From Hemileia vastatrix (taxonomy: Eukaryota; Basidiomycota; Pucciniomycetes; Pucciniales; Zaghouaniaceae): a DNA stretch of 64,000 nucleotides. The notes under the pieces were generated by a model, which saw nothing but the letters and a program-made list of their open reading frames with translations, did no database searches and was not told the origin of the DNA. A program made the translations under genes and the position numbers. The stretch covers positions 23,407,150 to 23,471,149 of the forward strand of contig JASXTE010000014.1 in assembly GCA_030280995.1 (NCBI GenBank). Direction: 5' to 3'. Of this stretch, positions 1 to 11,966 are shown piece after piece (within the stretch, counting starts at the first letter, position 1; each line of letters starts with the position of its first letter).

Positions 1-572
1 AATTTTAAATTAAAATAAATTTTAAGTTAAAATAAAATTTTAATATTCAAATAAAATTAAGTACTTACAAAATTTCAAATTTCTTATTTAGAATTGAACT
101 TTACAGTAAATTTTAAATAAGTTGAATTATTCCTGTCATATTCTGTAAATACACTCTTCTGACACCTTCTTTTTGGAACAACCTTATTATTTGAAAAATA
201 TTCTTTCTGGAATACTCTTTTCTTCTCTCATACTACTGTATTTAGAATTTTAACACCATGCCTTGTCTCTCCTTTGCCTATATAAGGCCTCCCTTTCTGG
301 TTGTTTTGGATTCACTCATTACTTACTTATATTATCAAAACAATTACTATACTTAAATTATTTATCACTATTTATTATTGGTTTTAGTATATTACAATTA
401 CCTGATTTTAACTCATTAATTATAATAATAATTAAAACTTTTTTATCTCTTAACTTTGAGTAAAACAAATAAAAAAAGATAAACATACGTACTGTAACCT
501 TGAAATCCCAAAATCTCCCTATTACCACCGTTGGACCCCATAAAAAAACCTTCTAGACATAAGAGACCTACA
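1..572 (+). repeat. 5' LTR of Gypsy-1 (partial)
   Basis: It matches the 3' LTR at 7866-8437 with scattered substitutions and ends ...CCTACA where the 3' copy ends ...CCGACA. By comparison with the 805-bp 3' LTR, about 230 bp lie outside the window. A TATA-like stretch (CCTATATAAGGCC, about 278-290) marks the promoter. Short open frames inside it are not considered genes. Confidence 0.85.
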
Positions 573-1568
573 AAAAATTGAGGCCCTTTCCAAATCATCA
601 ATGGCACATTGATATTTTGAAGCTGGAAACCAAGGGACCATCGACAATGAGGTACCAGTAGGACAAGTAGACAATGAAGACAATGAACGTCATCAGCCAC
701 GTGACTTACTTTTTTGCAGCGACTGGGAACTGAACCACGCTCCAAAATTTAGGTTCATATATTGACAATAGTTATATATATTTGTGGTAATTATTTGATT
801 ACTATTTGTGGGTCATTTTACACATTTCATTGTACACATACATCTTGTATTACTCAGCACTCTGTAAAGTGGCATTAACTTGCTCATTTTACAGGGTGAG
901 GTGTCAGGCAAATAAATTTTTTTTTCCTAGTTGACAAAGATAGAACTATATTGTTCTTAGTCCTAGAAGTTATATAAAAATTAAATTAATTATATTATTT
1001 TTTTAATTATTTCAGTTGACTTATGTCCTGATAATTAGAATTTTATATTATTGTTTCGGTTGACAAATTGTCCTGGCGGTAAATTAATAATATTAAAAAA
1101 TTAATTAAATAAATTATATCAAATTATTTCAGTTGACATTAAGTCCTGGTAATTAAAATTATTTCAGTTTACAATAAGTCCTGGTAATTAAAATTATTTC
1201 AGTTGACAATAAGTCCTGGTAATTAAATTATTTTCAGTTGACATTAAGTCCTGGTAATTAAGTTCTTCAGTTGAATTCTAGTCCTGATAATTATCGAAAT
1301 ATTACTAATTACTAAATTATTTTATTATTTCAGTTGATTTATTTTAAATCCTGGTTATAAAATTACCTTAAAATTAATAAAATTGTGATTATTATTTCAG
1401 TTGATTTTTTGTCCTGATAAAAGTTATATTTTAATTATTCCAGTTGATTACAAAGTCCAGATAATTACTTATATAATTATTATTTTTTTTTCCTTATTTT
1501 TCTTTAAATAAAGTAAAAATAATAACTGATTAAATATTTCTTTCTCTCAGTTCTGGTTAATTACAACT
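573..1568 (+). other. Gypsy-1 untranslated leader
   Basis: This non-coding leader lies between the 5' LTR and the ORF1 ATG. Just after the LTR is a GAGGCCCTTTCC stretch that resembles the same place in the two related elements and may be the primer-binding region; it is not a standard TGG-starting tRNA site. The right half is filled by hairpin repeats. A TTTCTTTCTCTCAG stretch lies shortly upstream of the ATG and would make a good splice acceptor. Confidence 0.6.
926..1460 (+). repeat. Tandem hairpin repeats in the Gypsy-1 leader
   Basis: About ten units contain CAGTTGAC, a short spacer, and GTCCTG, often followed by GTAATTAAAATTATTT. Each unit can fold as CAG-(UU bulge)-GAC-loop-GUC-CUG. 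Starts of clear units include 927, 1013, 1057, 1130, 1165, 1200, 1235, 1268, 1331, 1398 and 1441. The first unit (927-966) has longer arms, CTAG...CTAG. Several units keep pairing although bases changed, for example GAT with ATC at about 1331-1352. The role is unknown; packaging, dimerization or translation control are possibilities. Confidence 0.6.
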
Positions 1569-2187
1569 ATGACTGATCAAGGTGCTTCTGCTGGCCATGA
1601 TGAGGAACTGGATTTAATTGATTATGATGAATCTTCTTCTGTAATTTCTCCTTTGACTAAAAAACTGGCTCAAATTAATCAATTGCTGGACCAATCAGGA
1701 TGTAGAAATGCAGGAGATAAAAATATTAGTGGAGACCACTGCTCAGGATCAAAAGCCTTCTATCAACCCCCCAGAAGTGCTTCCCAAAGGCTTCAAAATA
1801 AAAAAGATGCCCTTGAATCAGCAAGTCAAAAATATCTCCACTCACATCAAGGAGTTGAGGTCAGAAAAGCTCAAGCTGAGGTCAAAAACAGACACTCTAG
1901 AAGCCAAGGTAAGAAAAATAGAGTCCTTTCTTCAAGAGAAGAAGAAACCTCCTCCTCCAAAAGCCCTTCCACAATTGGACCCCCAGAAACAAGAAAAGGT
2001 GGAAGTCTCAAAGTGGCAGTGGGATTGGCTGAACACCCAGTGGGATTATCTGTCCCAACAACAACAGCAACAAGTACCTCAGGCAGGTCCTTCAAGAACA
2101 AATCAGTTCAACCCCACACCTCCTCACCCTTATCAAGGAGGCAGAAAAAGAAAAAACAATATTCAGATATTTCCCAAACCTTGGTAA
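1569..2187 (+). CDS. Gypsy-1 ORF1: coiled-coil Pro/Gln-rich protein (spliced)
   Basis: Exon 1 is 1569-1640 (24 codons, acidic) and exon 2 is 1699-2187. The 58-bp GT-AG intron joins them in phase, giving about 186 residues. The joined frame matches ORF1 of the other two elements: DVEM at the junction, then PKGFKIKK, a helical charged stretch, a tryptophan-containing segment, a Gln/Pro-rich stretch and a basic tail ending PKPW. Function is unknown; position before gag suggests a structural or RNA-binding accessory protein. The exon-1 frame also runs on unspliced without a stop to 2570, in the frame of the downstream gag region, so two long frames overlap here. Confidence 0.5.
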
Positions 2188-5100
2188 GCCCCTCTATTGA
2201 ATCTCAAGTACCATTTCTTGTTGCTGATTCAGTTCCTTCAGGTAATTCTGGAAGAGGAGATGAAACTGTGAGACCAGTAGAGGCTGATAAGAGTAGACAA
2301 ATCACTCAATATTCTAATGTATCTAATCATTTAGTTTTAATTGCTACTTCAATGATAAATCCTGATATGGCTATTATTGATGAAATACTTAAGCCTGTTT
2401 TTTATGATAATCTGGAAAGTTACTCTGTTTCTTTATTGAGGAACACTCCAGATGTAGCAAAAATTAATGATGAATATTTGAGAGATATTATTGCTAAAAA
2501 AAATCATATAATGAATAACATGCAATTGACTCAGAAATATAATAGTTTGTTAGCTGAAAAGGGTTATTAAGCATTGAGGAGTGAGTTACAGAGAGTTTCT
2601 GATGATTTGTTTCATTACAAAGTAACTCATGAAAAGAAAGTTGCTTTATGGCAAAATATCAAGAATGATTTGTCTAAATTAAAAGATACTGTGTCCATCT
2701 GTTGCCAGGAGCTAGAGGGACATAAGATGAACTTAGAAAGATTGAGTAACTATTATTCATCTTTACAAAATAAAAATCAATTATCTTTTGAAACCTTCAA
2801 TGAGAATTTATCTAGTATTCCAAGAGTAAATACTAGGGTAACAACCATTGAGGAGAAATTGAATTCATGGTTATATAATCAAAGGTTTTCTGAAATTTTG
2901 TTGAAAGAACCTGTTGAGAAGGATACCCCAATTTTACCTGTTCCTAGTTCATCCTAAGTAAAATTAGTTCCAGAAATACTTGTTGATATCACTGAGTTTT
3001 CATCAAAAATTGATGATGTACCTGGATCATCCGCAGAAGGATTAAAAAATGAAATTACTTTAAAATTAGAGAAATTACAGCTACTTCTCACTCAGAAACA
3101 AGCTTGTAATAACAAAACTAATTCAAATCAAAAGAATTGGCCAAAACTTGACCAATATCCAACATTTTATAGTGACTCTTCCTCTGATTGGCAACAGTTC
3201 ATTTGCAGGATTGATAATCTAAAAAATTCTTACAAACTCCCAGATGAGGAAATTGTGTCAAAATTAATTTCTTTATTTACCAATGTAGCCCTAATGTGGT
3301 ATGAATCTTTTCTCTTGGATAAAATTGACTATTCATGGGAAGATTGGAAAAAATTAATTAAAACACAATTTGGTGGTTCCAAGTTTAGATTAGCTAAACA
3401 AAGGCAATATGAAGAAACCAGATGTAGCTCTTCTACTGAAAAACCTATTGAATTCTTAGTGGAACTTGTGAAAATCTTGAGGGCAATGGACCCAGATATG
3501 AAGTTTGAGTTAGGGAAGGACAGGATCCTCTATAAATTACCTATGTCTCTGAGAGACTTAATAGTTTCTAGGGCTGAGTTCTCAAGGGAACCTTCTTCTT
3601 TCATTAATACTTTTAATGAGATCATTCTTAACAATAAGTATGATGCTTGAAGATTCATTTCTAGAACTTCATTGGAGAAAAACTCCAATTACCAACAAAA
3701 ACCTCTGGAAACGCTTGGTCAACCTTCTGCCCCTGTTGCACCCAAAAAGTATGCAACAGATACTTGCTCAAATTTAGTAAGCCTTGGAAGAAAGGCCATT
3801 TTTGTGACAAGAAGATACATCTTGTTGAGCAAGCAGAGGAACATGCTGATGACACAATAGCACGGGATGAAACTTCAAGTGATTTTGCCAGCAATATCTC
3901 ATATGAATCTCACCAGGAAATATTAATGCTGGAAGAGGATATTCATTATTTAAGTAATATTGATATTGAGAATAATTATTTTTCTACAGTAGAGGATGCT
4001 TAGATCATAAAAAACCTTGAGGACAGCTCAATTATTATTACCCCTCTCAAGGCACCAGTCTTGATAAATGGAAGCAACATTGAGGTTGTCTTAGATTCTG
4101 GAGCTGGAGGAAGTGTAGTATCTGAAAAGCACTTGCTTCAGTGGATGAAGATTATAAATAAAAACTTAGGCCTATCATTTCTGAGAATTGGAGAGGTTAT
4201 GGCTCAGTTTTGTCCCCCATTGGTAAATACAAAGCCACAGTATTTTTCAAATATAACCATGGTTTTGTAAGAGCTATATGTGATTTTGTTGTCATGAAAA
4301 ATGTTAACTTGAGCAGTTGGTTCATTGTGGGAAATGACATTTTAACCAAATATGGCGTAAAATTAGATCCTTCAAACCAATGCTTCACAATGGGGATAAA
4401 AAGGGAAGAGAAAATTTAAAATTTCCTCCCCCAAGAAATTATTAACACCAGGATTGAACACATGTCATTCTGTAGTTCAATATAAAGGAAGATCTACAAA
4501 AGAAATGCCTGCCCTTGTGTCTGAAATTGAAAATGCTTCTTTTGGGGAACAACTTTCTGGTGAGGATAAAGATTCCATCATTAAATTGATCAAATCATTT
4601 CATATGGCCTTTGCTGATGGATCACATGAATCGGGATTGGTAAAAGAAGAAATGAAGCTTTCATTATCTTGCCCTTTTACAGAAATACCACCTACTTTAA
4701 AGAAGAAGCCTTATCCAGCTTCTTCCATAAAGAGAAAAGATATTGAAAACAATATCTCTACCCTTTTAAAAATGAATATTATTGAAAAGGTAGTTGAAAC
4801 ACCTAAAAATTATGTTATCTCACCTGTCCTAATTTCTTATGAGAAAGATAAGGCCAGGTTATGTGGTGATTATAGAGCATTGAACACTTATACTTTTGAT
4901 GATATCTATCCTTTACCCAGAATTAGCTCTATACATGCTACCCTACAAGGTGCTAAATATATCAGCTGTTTGGATGGTAATAAATGATATCACCAGGTAC
5001 CTGGTGAGAAGAATTCTCAGAATTTTCTGATGATTGCTACTCATATGGGTATTTATAAGTATATTAGGATGCCATTTGGCCCTAAAAACACCCCTTCAGT

Positions 5101-7601
5101 TTTTCAAAAAGTTATGGATAACACATTCCATCAAGAAATAATTGAAGGATGGCTGATGGTATATATTGATGATATCATTATATTCTCTAAAACATTTGCG
5201 GACCATCTTAACCACCTGTGAAAATTTTTCCATAAGATGTATGAGATAAATATGAAACTGGCTTTGAAGAAATGCAAATTTGGTTTTCATTCCTTAAAAG
5301 TGCTTGGTCATGTTGTCTCAGGTTTACAGATATGTGTTGACCAAAACAAAGTGGCAGCAATACAACAGGTGAAGGCTCCTACCACAGTTAGAGAGCTACA
5401 GAGTTTTTTGGGAATGTGTGGATACTATAGACAGTATATTAAAAATTACCAAGTCATAGATTTACCCCTTACCCAACTGAATAGGAAAGATGTTGCTTTT
5501 GTCTGTAATAGTGAAAGACAAAGAGCTTTTGACACTATGAAAAATTGTTTGGTGTCAGCACCACTTCTTGCTTTACCTGACTTTAATCAACCATTTGTTT
5601 TATACACTGATGCCAGTTTTAATGGTCTTAGCTCTACCCTCCATCAGAAACAAGTGATGAATGATAAAGTATCAGAAGTAGTAATTTGTTATATCTCAAG
5701 AACCTTGAGAAATAGTGAATTGAAACATGGTGCCACTCAACTAGAATGTTTAGCAGTAGGTCAGGCTCTGGAGAAGCTAAATTATTACCTGGATCACCAG
5801 AAATTTGAACTTGTCACTGACTGCAGTGCAGTTAAATCCCTACTAAACTTGAAAACACCTAACGGACATATGTTCAGATGGTAACTGGCTGTTCAAGAAT
5901 ATAGAGGGAGAATGACAATAATTCATAGGGCTGGTATTGTTCACTCAAATGTGGATATGTTATCAAGGTTACCTTTGCCAAATGATGCCTCAAATCCTGC
6001 ATATGTTCATGAAGATGAGATAGTTCATATTCATGGGATATATGTGGTTTATATGGAGGAAAAGCTATTACAGCTTATTCTGGATTCATATGAGAAGGAC
6101 ACTGACTTAAAAAAGTTATGTACCATATTAAATGATCCAAAGAATGCTTCAATACAAGCATTAATTGAAAACCTCCACCAAAGTACCAGAAGGCATTTGA
6201 AAAAGGTAAATTTTTAATTGATGAAGGCTACCTATATTATAGAAGAAAATTGAGTAATGTTATTGTTATTCCTCCTTTTATGAAAGAGATCATCTTGAAA
6301 ATTTGTCATGATGACATATTGGCTGGACATTTTGATCTTTAAAAAACAATGATCAGAATTAAAAACACTGCTTGGTGGGTTAATATGTCTGAAGACACCA
6401 AACTATATGTTTAATCCTGTGATTCTTGCCAAAAATCAAAAATATTGACTGGTAAAAGAGTTGAATTAATGCAAAATATTGAATCTCCTGATGCACCATG
6501 GCAGATAATAAACATGGACTTTGTAACAGGATTACCCATATCTGGATAATACAGTTATAACTCTTGTTGGGTTCTTGTGGACAGATTCACAAAAATGTGT
6601 AAATTTATCCCCACCCACAAGGATGTTTTCACTAAAGAATTAGCCTTCTTATGGTGGTCTCATATGTTTAATACTGCAGGTTTTCTAAGGCCGTAATCTC
6701 TGAAAGGGACCCTAAATTTACTTCTGAATTTTGGATGTCTCTGATGGATGTTTGTGGTTGTGATCTGAAATTTTCTACTTCCCATCATCCCCAAACTGAT
6801 GGATTAGCTGAAAGAATGATTCAGACTTTAGAGGACATGATAAGAAGGTATTGTGCCTTTGGCCTTGAGTACAAAGACAATGACAGATTTACTCATGATT
6901 GGATTACCCTACTTCCTGGGTTGGAATTTGCTTATAATAGCACTGTTCATTCTGTTACTCAGAAGAAGCCTTTTGAGCTCTTGCTGGGATATGTTCCAAA
7001 TACTCCTGCCAGAATTCTCAATAATAAAATGCCTAAATTTGATTTACATCCTGGTGTAAAATATTTTCTTCAAATGCAACAACTTTGCAGAAGTCATGCT
7101 CAAAAATGTATTGAAAAATCCTTTGAATATGAGGAGAAGAGATGAGATAAATCCCATAAAGAATACACTTTTAAAAAGGGTGATGAAGTACTGACTTCTA
7201 CAGTCCCCTTCTATTTACAAGGTAATAACAAATTGAAAGACCCACTTTTAGGTCCATTTGTTGTCAGAAGAATGGTTGGTGATAATGCAGCTGTAGTTAT
7301 TTTGTATTCTCCATATGACAGAAAACATCCTGATTTTCCAATATCTCTTTTGAAACCTTACACATCCAATAGTGATTTATTTCCCAAAAGGAGGGGAAGA
7401 CCAAAAAAGACCCCTAATGAAATCACTGAGACAGCAGAAATTGATAAGATTCTAAATGACAGAATAGTTACTTCTGAAAAAGGTACAGAATACTTATTGA
7501 GATTCAAGAATAAATCTTCTGAATATGATTCTTGGATACCTGGGAAGGAGATATCTAATCTTCCTACTCTACTAAAGAAATATAAAAAGAAAAAATCATA
7601 G
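2184..7601 (+). pseudogene. Gypsy-1 gag-pol (broken)
   Basis: Pieces in order: a coiled-coil-rich N-terminal region (to about 2957); a retrotransposon gag domain (about 3150-3650); a remnant of the zinc knuckle; an aspartic protease with DSGAGGS (about 4094); reverse transcriptase with LCGDYRALNTYT (about 4859) and YIDD (about 5163); RNase H with YTDASF (about 5605); integrase with an HHCC remnant, a D,D-35-E core and HHPQTDGLAER (about 6783); and a chromodomain-like tail (about 7430-7590). Internal stops occur near 3650, 4003, 4987, 5221, 5884, 6217 and 7145, with frame changes between pieces. The ATG that overlaps the ORF1 stop in the relatives is lost here (TTGGTAAG). Confidence 0.9.
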
Positions 7602-7632
7602 CATTTTTTATTGTTTTTTTAGAGTAAGGGAG

Positions 7633-8437
7633 TGTAAGCCTGGCTGCTAGACTTACCCAGTAAAATAATTAATTATTTACTGGGATGAAGCCACACCTTA
7701 TTATTTTAATTTTATTAATTATAATTTATTTACATTAAATTTACCTATAATAAATTATATAATTACAAAAGGGTAAATTTAGTGAATAATTAAAATTAAT
7801 ATGAAAATGTCCCTTATATTTTTATTTTTTAACACAGTGCTCAAGGACAGGTTAAAAGAAAAAAAATAATATTAAAATAAATTTTAAGTTAAAATAAAAT
7901 TTTAATATTCAAATAAGGATAAGTACATACAAAATTTCAAATTTATTATTTATAATTGAACTTTACAGTAAGTTTTAAATAAATTGAATTATTCCTGTCA
8001 TATTCTGTAAATACACTCTTCTGACGCCTTCTTTTTGGAAAAACCTTTTTATTTGAAAAATATTATTTCTGGAATATTCTTTTCTTCTCTCATACTACTG
8101 TATTTAGAATTTTAACACCATGCTTTGTCTCTCCTTTGCCTATATAAGGCCTCCCTTTCTGGTTGTTTTGGATTCACTCATTACTTACTTATATTATCAA
8201 AACAATTACTATACTTAAATTATTTATTACTATTTATTATTGGTTTTAGTAAACTACAATTAAGTGATTCTAACTCATTAATTATAATAATAATTAAAAC
8301 TTTTTTATCTCTTAACTTTGAGTAAAACAAATAAAAAAAGATAAACATACATACTGTAACCTTGAAATCCCTAAATCTCCCTATTACCGCCATTGGACCC
8401 CGTTAAAAACCTTCTAGACATAAGAGACCCCCCGACA
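7633..8437 (+). repeat. 3' LTR of Gypsy-1
   Basis: The 805-bp LTR begins TGTAAGCCTGGCT directly after the purine tract and ends CCCCCCGACA. Sister families begin TGTCAGCCAGGCT and end GGCCGACA. A TATATAAGG box lies at about 8141-8149. It is followed by an (ATT)n tract. Confidence 0.9.
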
Positions 8438-8454
8438 ATTATTATTATTATTAT
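8438..8454. repeat. (ATT)n microsatellite
   Basis: A short ATT run sits between the Gypsy-1 3' LTR and the reversed solo LTR. Both LTRs seem to have used the same ATT-rich site. Confidence 0.8.
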
Positions 8455-9266
8455 TATCGGGCAGCTCCTTTTGGTCTACAAGATTTTCAGTTGAGGTTAA
8501 CAGTGTTGGAAGGGGAATTTCAAAGATTTCAAAGGTAAGGTACGTATTTGTTATATTTTATTTTATTTTAATCAATTAAAAGAGGTAAAAAAATTTTTAA
8601 ATATCATTTTAATCAATGATTTAAAATTGCATAGAAGTAAATACTAAAACTAATAACTAGAAGTAATAAATATTTGTTGTAAATGGTAACTTAATAATGT
8701 AAGTAATGAATGAATTAAACAGCACAAAAGTGAAGGCCTTTTATAGGCAAAAGGAGAGAGAGAGAACACAGAGTTAACACCTATATACAGGAGTATGAGA
8801 GAAAGACATTTCCAATAATAAGAATTTGCAAATAACAAAAGTGTGCTATAAGGGTGCGTCAATAAAATATTCTTTCCTATATATCAAATTATTTGAAATA
8901 CTTTAGAGTTCACTTTTAATAGGCACACTTAGTATAAAATAATTTGAATTAAATTTTTGTATTAATAGAATTTTAAACTTTGTTTAAATAAAGAAATTTG
9001 AATTCTTAAAATTTAGTATTAATATATTTTTATTTCTCCTTCAACCTGTTATTGAGCATGGTGTTAGGGAATAAAAATATGAGGGACATTATTATTAATT
9101 TTAAATATTTACTAAATTTACTTATTGTAATTAGTTAGTTCATTTCAAGTAATAATAAATTAAATATAATATAATTAATAATAATATCATAAGAAATAAA
9201 AGGTGTGCCTTCATCCCATTAAATAATCAATTGTTTTACTAGATAAGTCTAGTAGCCTAGCTTACA
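8455..9266 (-). repeat. Reversed solo LTR related to Gypsy-1
   Basis: Read on the minus strand from 9266 it begins TGTAAGCTAGGCTACTAGAC, which matches the Gypsy-1 LTR start. It contains GCCTATAAAAGGCC near 8733-8746 and ends GCCCGATA at 8455. No internal region is attached. Flanks are ATTAT and ATCAT, a near-match target duplication. It is the usual residue of LTR-LTR recombination. Confidence 0.75.
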
Positions 9267-9306
9267 ATCATTATTTTAATTATTATTATTATTATTATTA
9301 TTACTA

Positions 9307-9337
<31 letters not shown>

Positions 9338-9362
9338 TATTATTATTATTATTATTATTATT
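9267..9362. repeat. (ATT)n microsatellite
   Basis: An interrupted ATT run leads straight into the AGGGGGTATCAATG terminus of the left Harbinger copy. The same arrangement occurs at 33335-33364 and beside both 200-bp MITEs. Confidence 0.9.
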
Positions 9363-9730
9363 AGGGGGTATCAATGTTCAGAGATCTGCAATTAAATTCA
9401 TTGTGGAAAATAATCTGCATACCCCAATTATCTTCTGCAATTATTTTTTCTAATAATTGGGTTATTAGACACTTTACGTGTCAATTTTCACCTCTTATCC
9501 GAAATTTTTTTACTCAATTTTTCATAACCACATCTTGGACAACTTTCTGTCATAACCAAATCTTGACCTACTTTCTGCCATAACCACATCTTGGACTACT
9601 CTCTGGATATGCCTTCTACCTTGCTTCACACTCACATTCTCATCCCATCCTGTCCATTCTTTCCCCTCAGAACCCCTCACCATCTCATCTGCTTGTTTCT
9701 GCTCCTTTTCATCTTCATTTATATTTTAAC

Positions 9731-11081
9731 ATGCCTCGTCATCCTAGATCTTCTCAAAGGCAGCCATCATCCAGTTGTTCTTCAAATCCCACTACTCCCT
9801 CTTTCCCCCGCTCAGCCAAGAAATCTAAGACTTTTCAATTAAAAGAAGATGATCATCTCATTCTTATCAACTGGCTGAAAACCAAATATAACTATGATTC
9901 TTCTTTTGGCACTGAGTATGCGACTAAAGTAGTATGGCCCCCAGCATCAAAAGTTGATGGCTATCTTCTAATGGCAAATGAATTACGGAATAAGACCAAG
10001 GGAAGGATTGATCTTTTGCCTAAACAGATGTCTGAACTCTTCAAGAATTACCAAGCCAAATACAAGAAGGCAAAGGCTCTTTCATCTTCCACTAGTTTTG
10101 GGGTTACCGACATTGATATCACTAAGGGCATCAAATCCATAGACGATAAACTTAAATCTCTATGTCCTTACTTTAAAGAGATGGATGAAATTTTTGGAGA
10201 GCAAGACAATGTTAATCCTGTTAACATGTTGGATGGAGAAGATCCTATCTCCAAACATGATGTTGAAGCAAATCTTTTCCCATCCTCTTCCTCCACTCAA
10301 GCCTCCCCTCATTTGAAAGAGACCAATCTATATAGCTTTTCTGTAGATCCTATTGGCAATTTAACCCAACCAAATCTAACTCAGATCTGTTTCTTTTTTC
10401 TTTTATCTTATCAATTCTATTTTTTTATTTACTTATCTTTTTCTTATTTCTTAAAAGTATGACAAACAAACCCAAGATTCTCAATCAACTGAGTCTGAAG
10501 GTAGTGACAATGATGAGGAGGAAAATATGACCTTGAACAAGAAGCGTAGGGATTCAAGTAGTCTAAATTTCCACTCCCAAAGAAGATGAAAAAGTGATAA
10601 TTCATTACAAATCCCTTTTTTGTCTACAGAACAATTTTTAGAGAAACATAATTCTGGTAAGTGATACCTTACCTCTTATTAATTTAATCTGCTTTTCCTT
10701 TACTTTATGTTAATTTTTATTATCACTCTAGAAAAAGTGAAAATCACTAAAGAGACTCTAAGCTTTGAAAAGAAGAAATATGAGCTCTATTTAAGGAGGG
10801 ATGGTAGGCTACAAGATTTGGAAGAGAGGAAGTACAAGCTCTCTTTACAGAAGGACAATTGGGCCCAAGATTTGGAGGAGGAGAAGTTTGAGTTAACTCT
10901 AAGTATTGAAAAATCAAAAAAAGAGGAGAAAACACTTGAACATCAAAACCTATTAGAGCAGATGAAATATAATTTTGATCATGAAGAAAATTCCAAAAAG
11001 AAATATTTCTTGATAGAATGTGTTAAAGCTAATAAATCTGTTGAGGAAATTGAACGTTTAAAGAAATTGTTTGATGAATAG
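9731..11081 (+). pseudogene. Myb/SANT-like coiled-coil protein, Harbinger-L copy (broken)
   Basis: It starts MPRHPRSSQRQ and aligns throughout with the intact copy at 31620-32969. The DNA-binding-like region spans residues 40-170, with a CPYFKEMDEIFGE motif near its end. Damage: the first intron's donor is changed from GT to AT (after CTCAG, about 10384), exon 2 has a TGA where the intact copy has CGA (about 10588), and the exon-2 end differs. The third exon (10731-11081) still encodes the charged coiled coil with repeats of EERKYxLSLQKD. It reads toward the dioxygenase gene, tail to tail. Confidence 0.8.
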
Positions 11082-11249
11082 TTTGTTTTATTTCTCTCAC
11101 ACTTCAACTGTTCATATTTATTTGTACATAAAATTTACAATAATTTCCTGTATTTCATTACTCTATCAATCATTACTTTAATTTTTGTATTTTAATGTTA
11201 AATATTCTTTTTTTAAATAAAATTTTCATGTCTCCTTTGAAAATTTGAC

Positions 11250-11665
11250 AATCCCCCACCCCTGGATTTTTTTGAAGTAAGGGGTGGGTATCACCAAAGT
11301 TCTTTCATTTCATGAATCTCGAAAGTCTTATATGAAACTTTGGCTTTACTACCCCCTGCATCTTACCAGTATCCCCAAAATTCTTACAATTGAAGAATTT
11401 CACAAGTCTTATAAGAAATTTTGGCAATACCCCCCCCCTGTATTTTATTGAAGTAAGGGATGGGTATCACCAAAAAAATTTTACCAAAATATTTACAAGT
11501 CAAAAATTTTACATGTTACATTTGAAAATTTGGCAATACCCCCCCTACATTTTATTGAAGCAAGGGGTGGGTATCACCAAAATATTTACAAGTCTTCAAT
11601 TTTGAATGTCAGATTTGAAAATTTAGCAATGCCCACCCCCCTGCATTTTATTGAAGTAAGGGGTG
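11250..11665. repeat. Roughly 95-bp tandem repeats with C-run/G-run arms
   Basis: About four units carry CAATACCCCCCCTGCATTTT, then TTGAAGTAAGGGGTGGGTAT, then an AT-rich spacer with ACAAGTC. Each unit can pair its C-run with its G-run. The array lies between the 3' ends of two convergent genes, so it may serve as a two-way terminator. GGGTATCA(C) inside the units resembles the element's own terminus. The counterpart in the right copy (21861-21972 plus 31157-31500) is where Gypsy-2 inserted. Confidence 0.7.
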
Positions 11666-11966
11666 GAAGTCATCTAAATTTAATATAATTACATAAATTA
11701 GTAAATAAATATCTAATATATATCAATTTCCCTAGTTTAAAGTAATGACAATTCCTCAAGCCAAAATGCAGATCAAATCTAGAAACAAAAGTTTGGGACT
11801 TTCCACAGGTATAGGCAAGAGGAACCCCATGAAACAAATAAATGTTATCATGATTACCTGTTATACAACCCAAGGTCATTGGCCCATTACTTTAGTTGAG
11901 GAAATTGATATGTAAAAAATATTTATTAAAAATTTATGAAAAAATATATAATTTTAGATGAAAACT

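Larger units (their letters stand above)
1..8437 (+). mobile_element. Gypsy-1: decayed Ty3/Gypsy chromovirus-like LTR retrotransposon
   Basis: The sequence from 1 reappears at about 7866-8437, giving a partial 5' LTR and a complete 3' LTR around ORF1 and a broken gag-pol. The order is leader with repeated hairpins, ORF1 (1569-2187), gag-pol (about 2184-7601), a purine tract AGAGTAAGGGAG, and the 3' LTR. It belongs to the same broad family as the elements at 21973-31156 and 34397-43621, with similar ORF1, pol and C-terminal chromodomain-like tail. Many stops and frameshifts show that it is dead. The left end lies outside the window, so the target duplication cannot be checked. Confidence 0.9.

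Noticed and set aside
573..600. Standard tRNA primer-binding site
   Set aside because: GAGGCCCTTTCC and its relatives do not begin with TGG, and no tRNA 3' end could be matched by eye; left as presumptive only.
443..745. 100-residue minus frame across the Gypsy-1 LTR end
   Set aside because: Antisense to LTR and leader, not kept in the 3' LTR, no recognisable motif.
11250..11665. Possible CRISPR array
   Set aside because: Units are similar throughout, without unique spacers of equal size, in a eukaryotic transposon.
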